A stretch of 64,000 nucleotides of DNA from Rhynochetos jubatus (taxonomy: Eukaryota; Chordata; Aves; Eurypygiformes; Rhynochetidae), in the NCBI GenBank assembly GCA_027574665.1, contig CM050648.1, forward strand, positions 139,252,175 through 139,316,174. The letters are read 5' to 3'. Shown here piece after piece: positions 62,201 through 64,000 of this stretch (its first letter is position 1; each line of letters begins with the position of its first letter). A model generated the notes under the pieces. That model had not been told where the DNA came from. It saw only the letters and a list, made by a program, of their open reading frames with translations, and did no database searches. Position numbers and translations under genes: made by a program.

Positions 62201-64000
62201 TTGCAATTTTTGTATGCCGTAAAAGGTGCCTTAAGAGTTAGGCACGACAAGATTTTCAAACTGACGGGGAACGTCAGTGTTTCGAAGGGGAATGGATCAA
62301 AGCACAAGGTACGCGTTTTGCTGTGCTCACTTGTGTCGCAGTTCAGCCTCGTGACTGCGTAATCTCTTCCTTCCGTTACACGTTAAGGCTGCCAAGGATA
62401 GCTGACGTTTCATTTTTACAATATAACTTGGCATGACTTCGGTCGTGGTGGGCGTCAGGGAAGTTAAATAAAATTCTTATGTGGAGCAAAGGCTACGTGA
62501 CTCTTTGTCATACTGTATGCCCTTTATTCCTCATTGAGAGACTTTTTTCAAGTTGCTATGCCCTTTTTGAAGATGCTTTGCTGTTTCAACTTTAAATAAC
62601 AAACAAACAATGTTCTTGGCTCACTTTGTAGTGTGTTTCAGGGTTATATAGTGGTTAGTATCCCTTCTTTCATGCTGAGTAAAGCCACAAGGAGCTGCTG
62701 CTCGTGGGGAAAATTACAACTGTGTGTAAGTGAAGGAAAAGCAGGATTTGACTTTCTAGCATGGACGTTCTGCTCAGGTTTATGTACAAGATTCGTGCCT
62801 TATTTAAGCACCGGGATATAAATAAAATTATTTATTATTTAATTTCTTCATCTTCTAAAACAAACAAGAGAATATAAACTGGGGGGGGGGGAGAATCCTA
62901 CTCTGCAAGATTGTTTCCCATATGCCCAGAGAAAGGAAGAAAGATGCATACAAATGTTTAGCATGTGCAAGTTTCTTGGTGTGTGATTGGTTCCCTACGT
63001 AGGAGTGGAATTCGGTGAAACAGGACTCCTCTTTTAAAAACAAAGAGTAAGCGCACAACAAAGGATAAGTGATCAAATGATTAGCCAGAGGCTAATAGGA
63101 ATGCAGGGGAAGAGTGACAGATTGCATATTAGCAGGAAATCTGATCTGGAAATTAATTTGAAGCTTTCTGCAGCTCAGGCTGCAAAAGAACTAAATTTGG
63201 AATCTTTCTGAAGGACAAATATATGAAAATTCTGACTTGCTTGTGTATGAATTATTGTACAATACAAGAAAGAAGGCTAACAGATAAATAAAGTTGAATT
63301 ATAATTTAGAGGATTTTTCCTTCTTCCCCGTCCCTCCACTTAATCTTTTAAAAAAATCTGTCCTTGATTAGGGTGAAATATGCATCTGCCTCTAGCTTAG
63401 CGGGAGAAATTGCATTAATTGACTTAAAAGTCCCGTGAGTTCGAAATATGCATGCTGTAAGGTTCTCGGTGGTTGAGTCTACAGTCTGTTGTGTGCAAAT
63501 AGGAGAGTAAAACCAGGGCAACACATAAATACCTCAGCAGACACAATCAACAGCTACATGTCAACAGGGAAATATACTTGGATACTGGAAAAACCAGAGC
63601 TTTTAATTATGCAGAAATGAATATTTCCTTATTTAGTTACCTACCAAATGGTTTTAATTTAACCTTGTGGTAGGTAGATGTCACTTTGTATTAATACAAT
63701 TCGCTTTCTTTATAGAGACCACATCACCTTTCTTAAAAAAATTTAACATTAACTGCTGTAGTGCAGCAGTGCTGAGTCCACACGGTTTTTAAGATTCAAA
63801 ACATTCCTTTAAAAAAAAAAACAACCTCTACAAACTTATTAAAAAATCAGTTTATGCAAGTTTGCTGGTTTACCTTTTTTAAAATTTATGTTTTAATTTT
63901 AAAACGTTAATAAATGCCCCACGGTAAAAGTCTAAAGAATGACTAAATACAGAACAGTAAAATTCGAGTACAACAGATTAATTTCTGTCACGCTGTAAGT

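Larger units (their letters stand above)
54222..64000 (+). other. SLC38A6: SLC38A6 intron 5 (5' part)
   Basis: Begins GTAAGA and runs past the window end. The next exon, expected to encode an MSSYLLIIKTELP-like segment, was looked for and not found. Mostly AT-rich, with a CpG island near 59 kb and several G runs (58195-58205, 59174-59183, 59368-59376, 62881-62891). Confidence 0.75.

Overview
The window looks like bird (Aves) nuclear DNA. It carries several CR1 LINE fragments of typical avian type. Its genes and their order, MNAT1 > then < TRMT5 then SLC38A6 >, match the vertebrate block known from human 14q23.1. All calls come from reading the sequence and from remembered family sequences; no search was run, and the species cannot be named.

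Layout. Bases 1-35870 are the last intron of MNAT1 (plus strand). No upstream MNAT1 exon was found in it. It holds six CR1 pieces, an ancient palindromic MITE-like relic, a striking perfect hairpin at 24328-24406, a strong CTCF-type motif near 23.09 kb, and a change from AT-rich, CpG-poor DNA on the left to CpG-rich DNA from about 26 kb on. The last MNAT1 exon (39 codons) is at 35871-35991, with a poly(A) signal about 350 bases later. TRMT5 runs on the minus strand, tail to tail with MNAT1. It is complete in five coding exons (38772-44848, 499 residues predicted). A 208-base divergent promoter inside a CpG island separates its start codon from that of SLC38A6 (plus strand). The first five coding exons of SLC38A6 (45057-54221) are present, about 144 of some 450 residues. 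The rest of the window is its intron 5, which contains a small internal CpG island near 59 kb.

How the genes relate. MNAT1 encodes the MAT1 assembly factor of the CDK7-cyclin H kinase of TFIIH. TRMT5 encodes the tRNA m1G37 methyltransferase. SLC38A6 encodes a sodium-coupled amino-acid transporter-family protein. They form no pathway together. The clear functional link is the shared TRMT5/SLC38A6 promoter, with a perfect tandem 13-base CRE-like repeat, an ETS core and GC boxes.

No tRNA, rRNA, CRISPR array or endogenous retrovirus was recognised. Nothing here looks like a wholly new biological system. The points most worth a second look are the perfect 38-bp-arm hairpin, the GC-AG intron in SLC38A6, the 5-base first coding exon and internal second start of TRMT5, and the tandem CRE-like promoter repeat.
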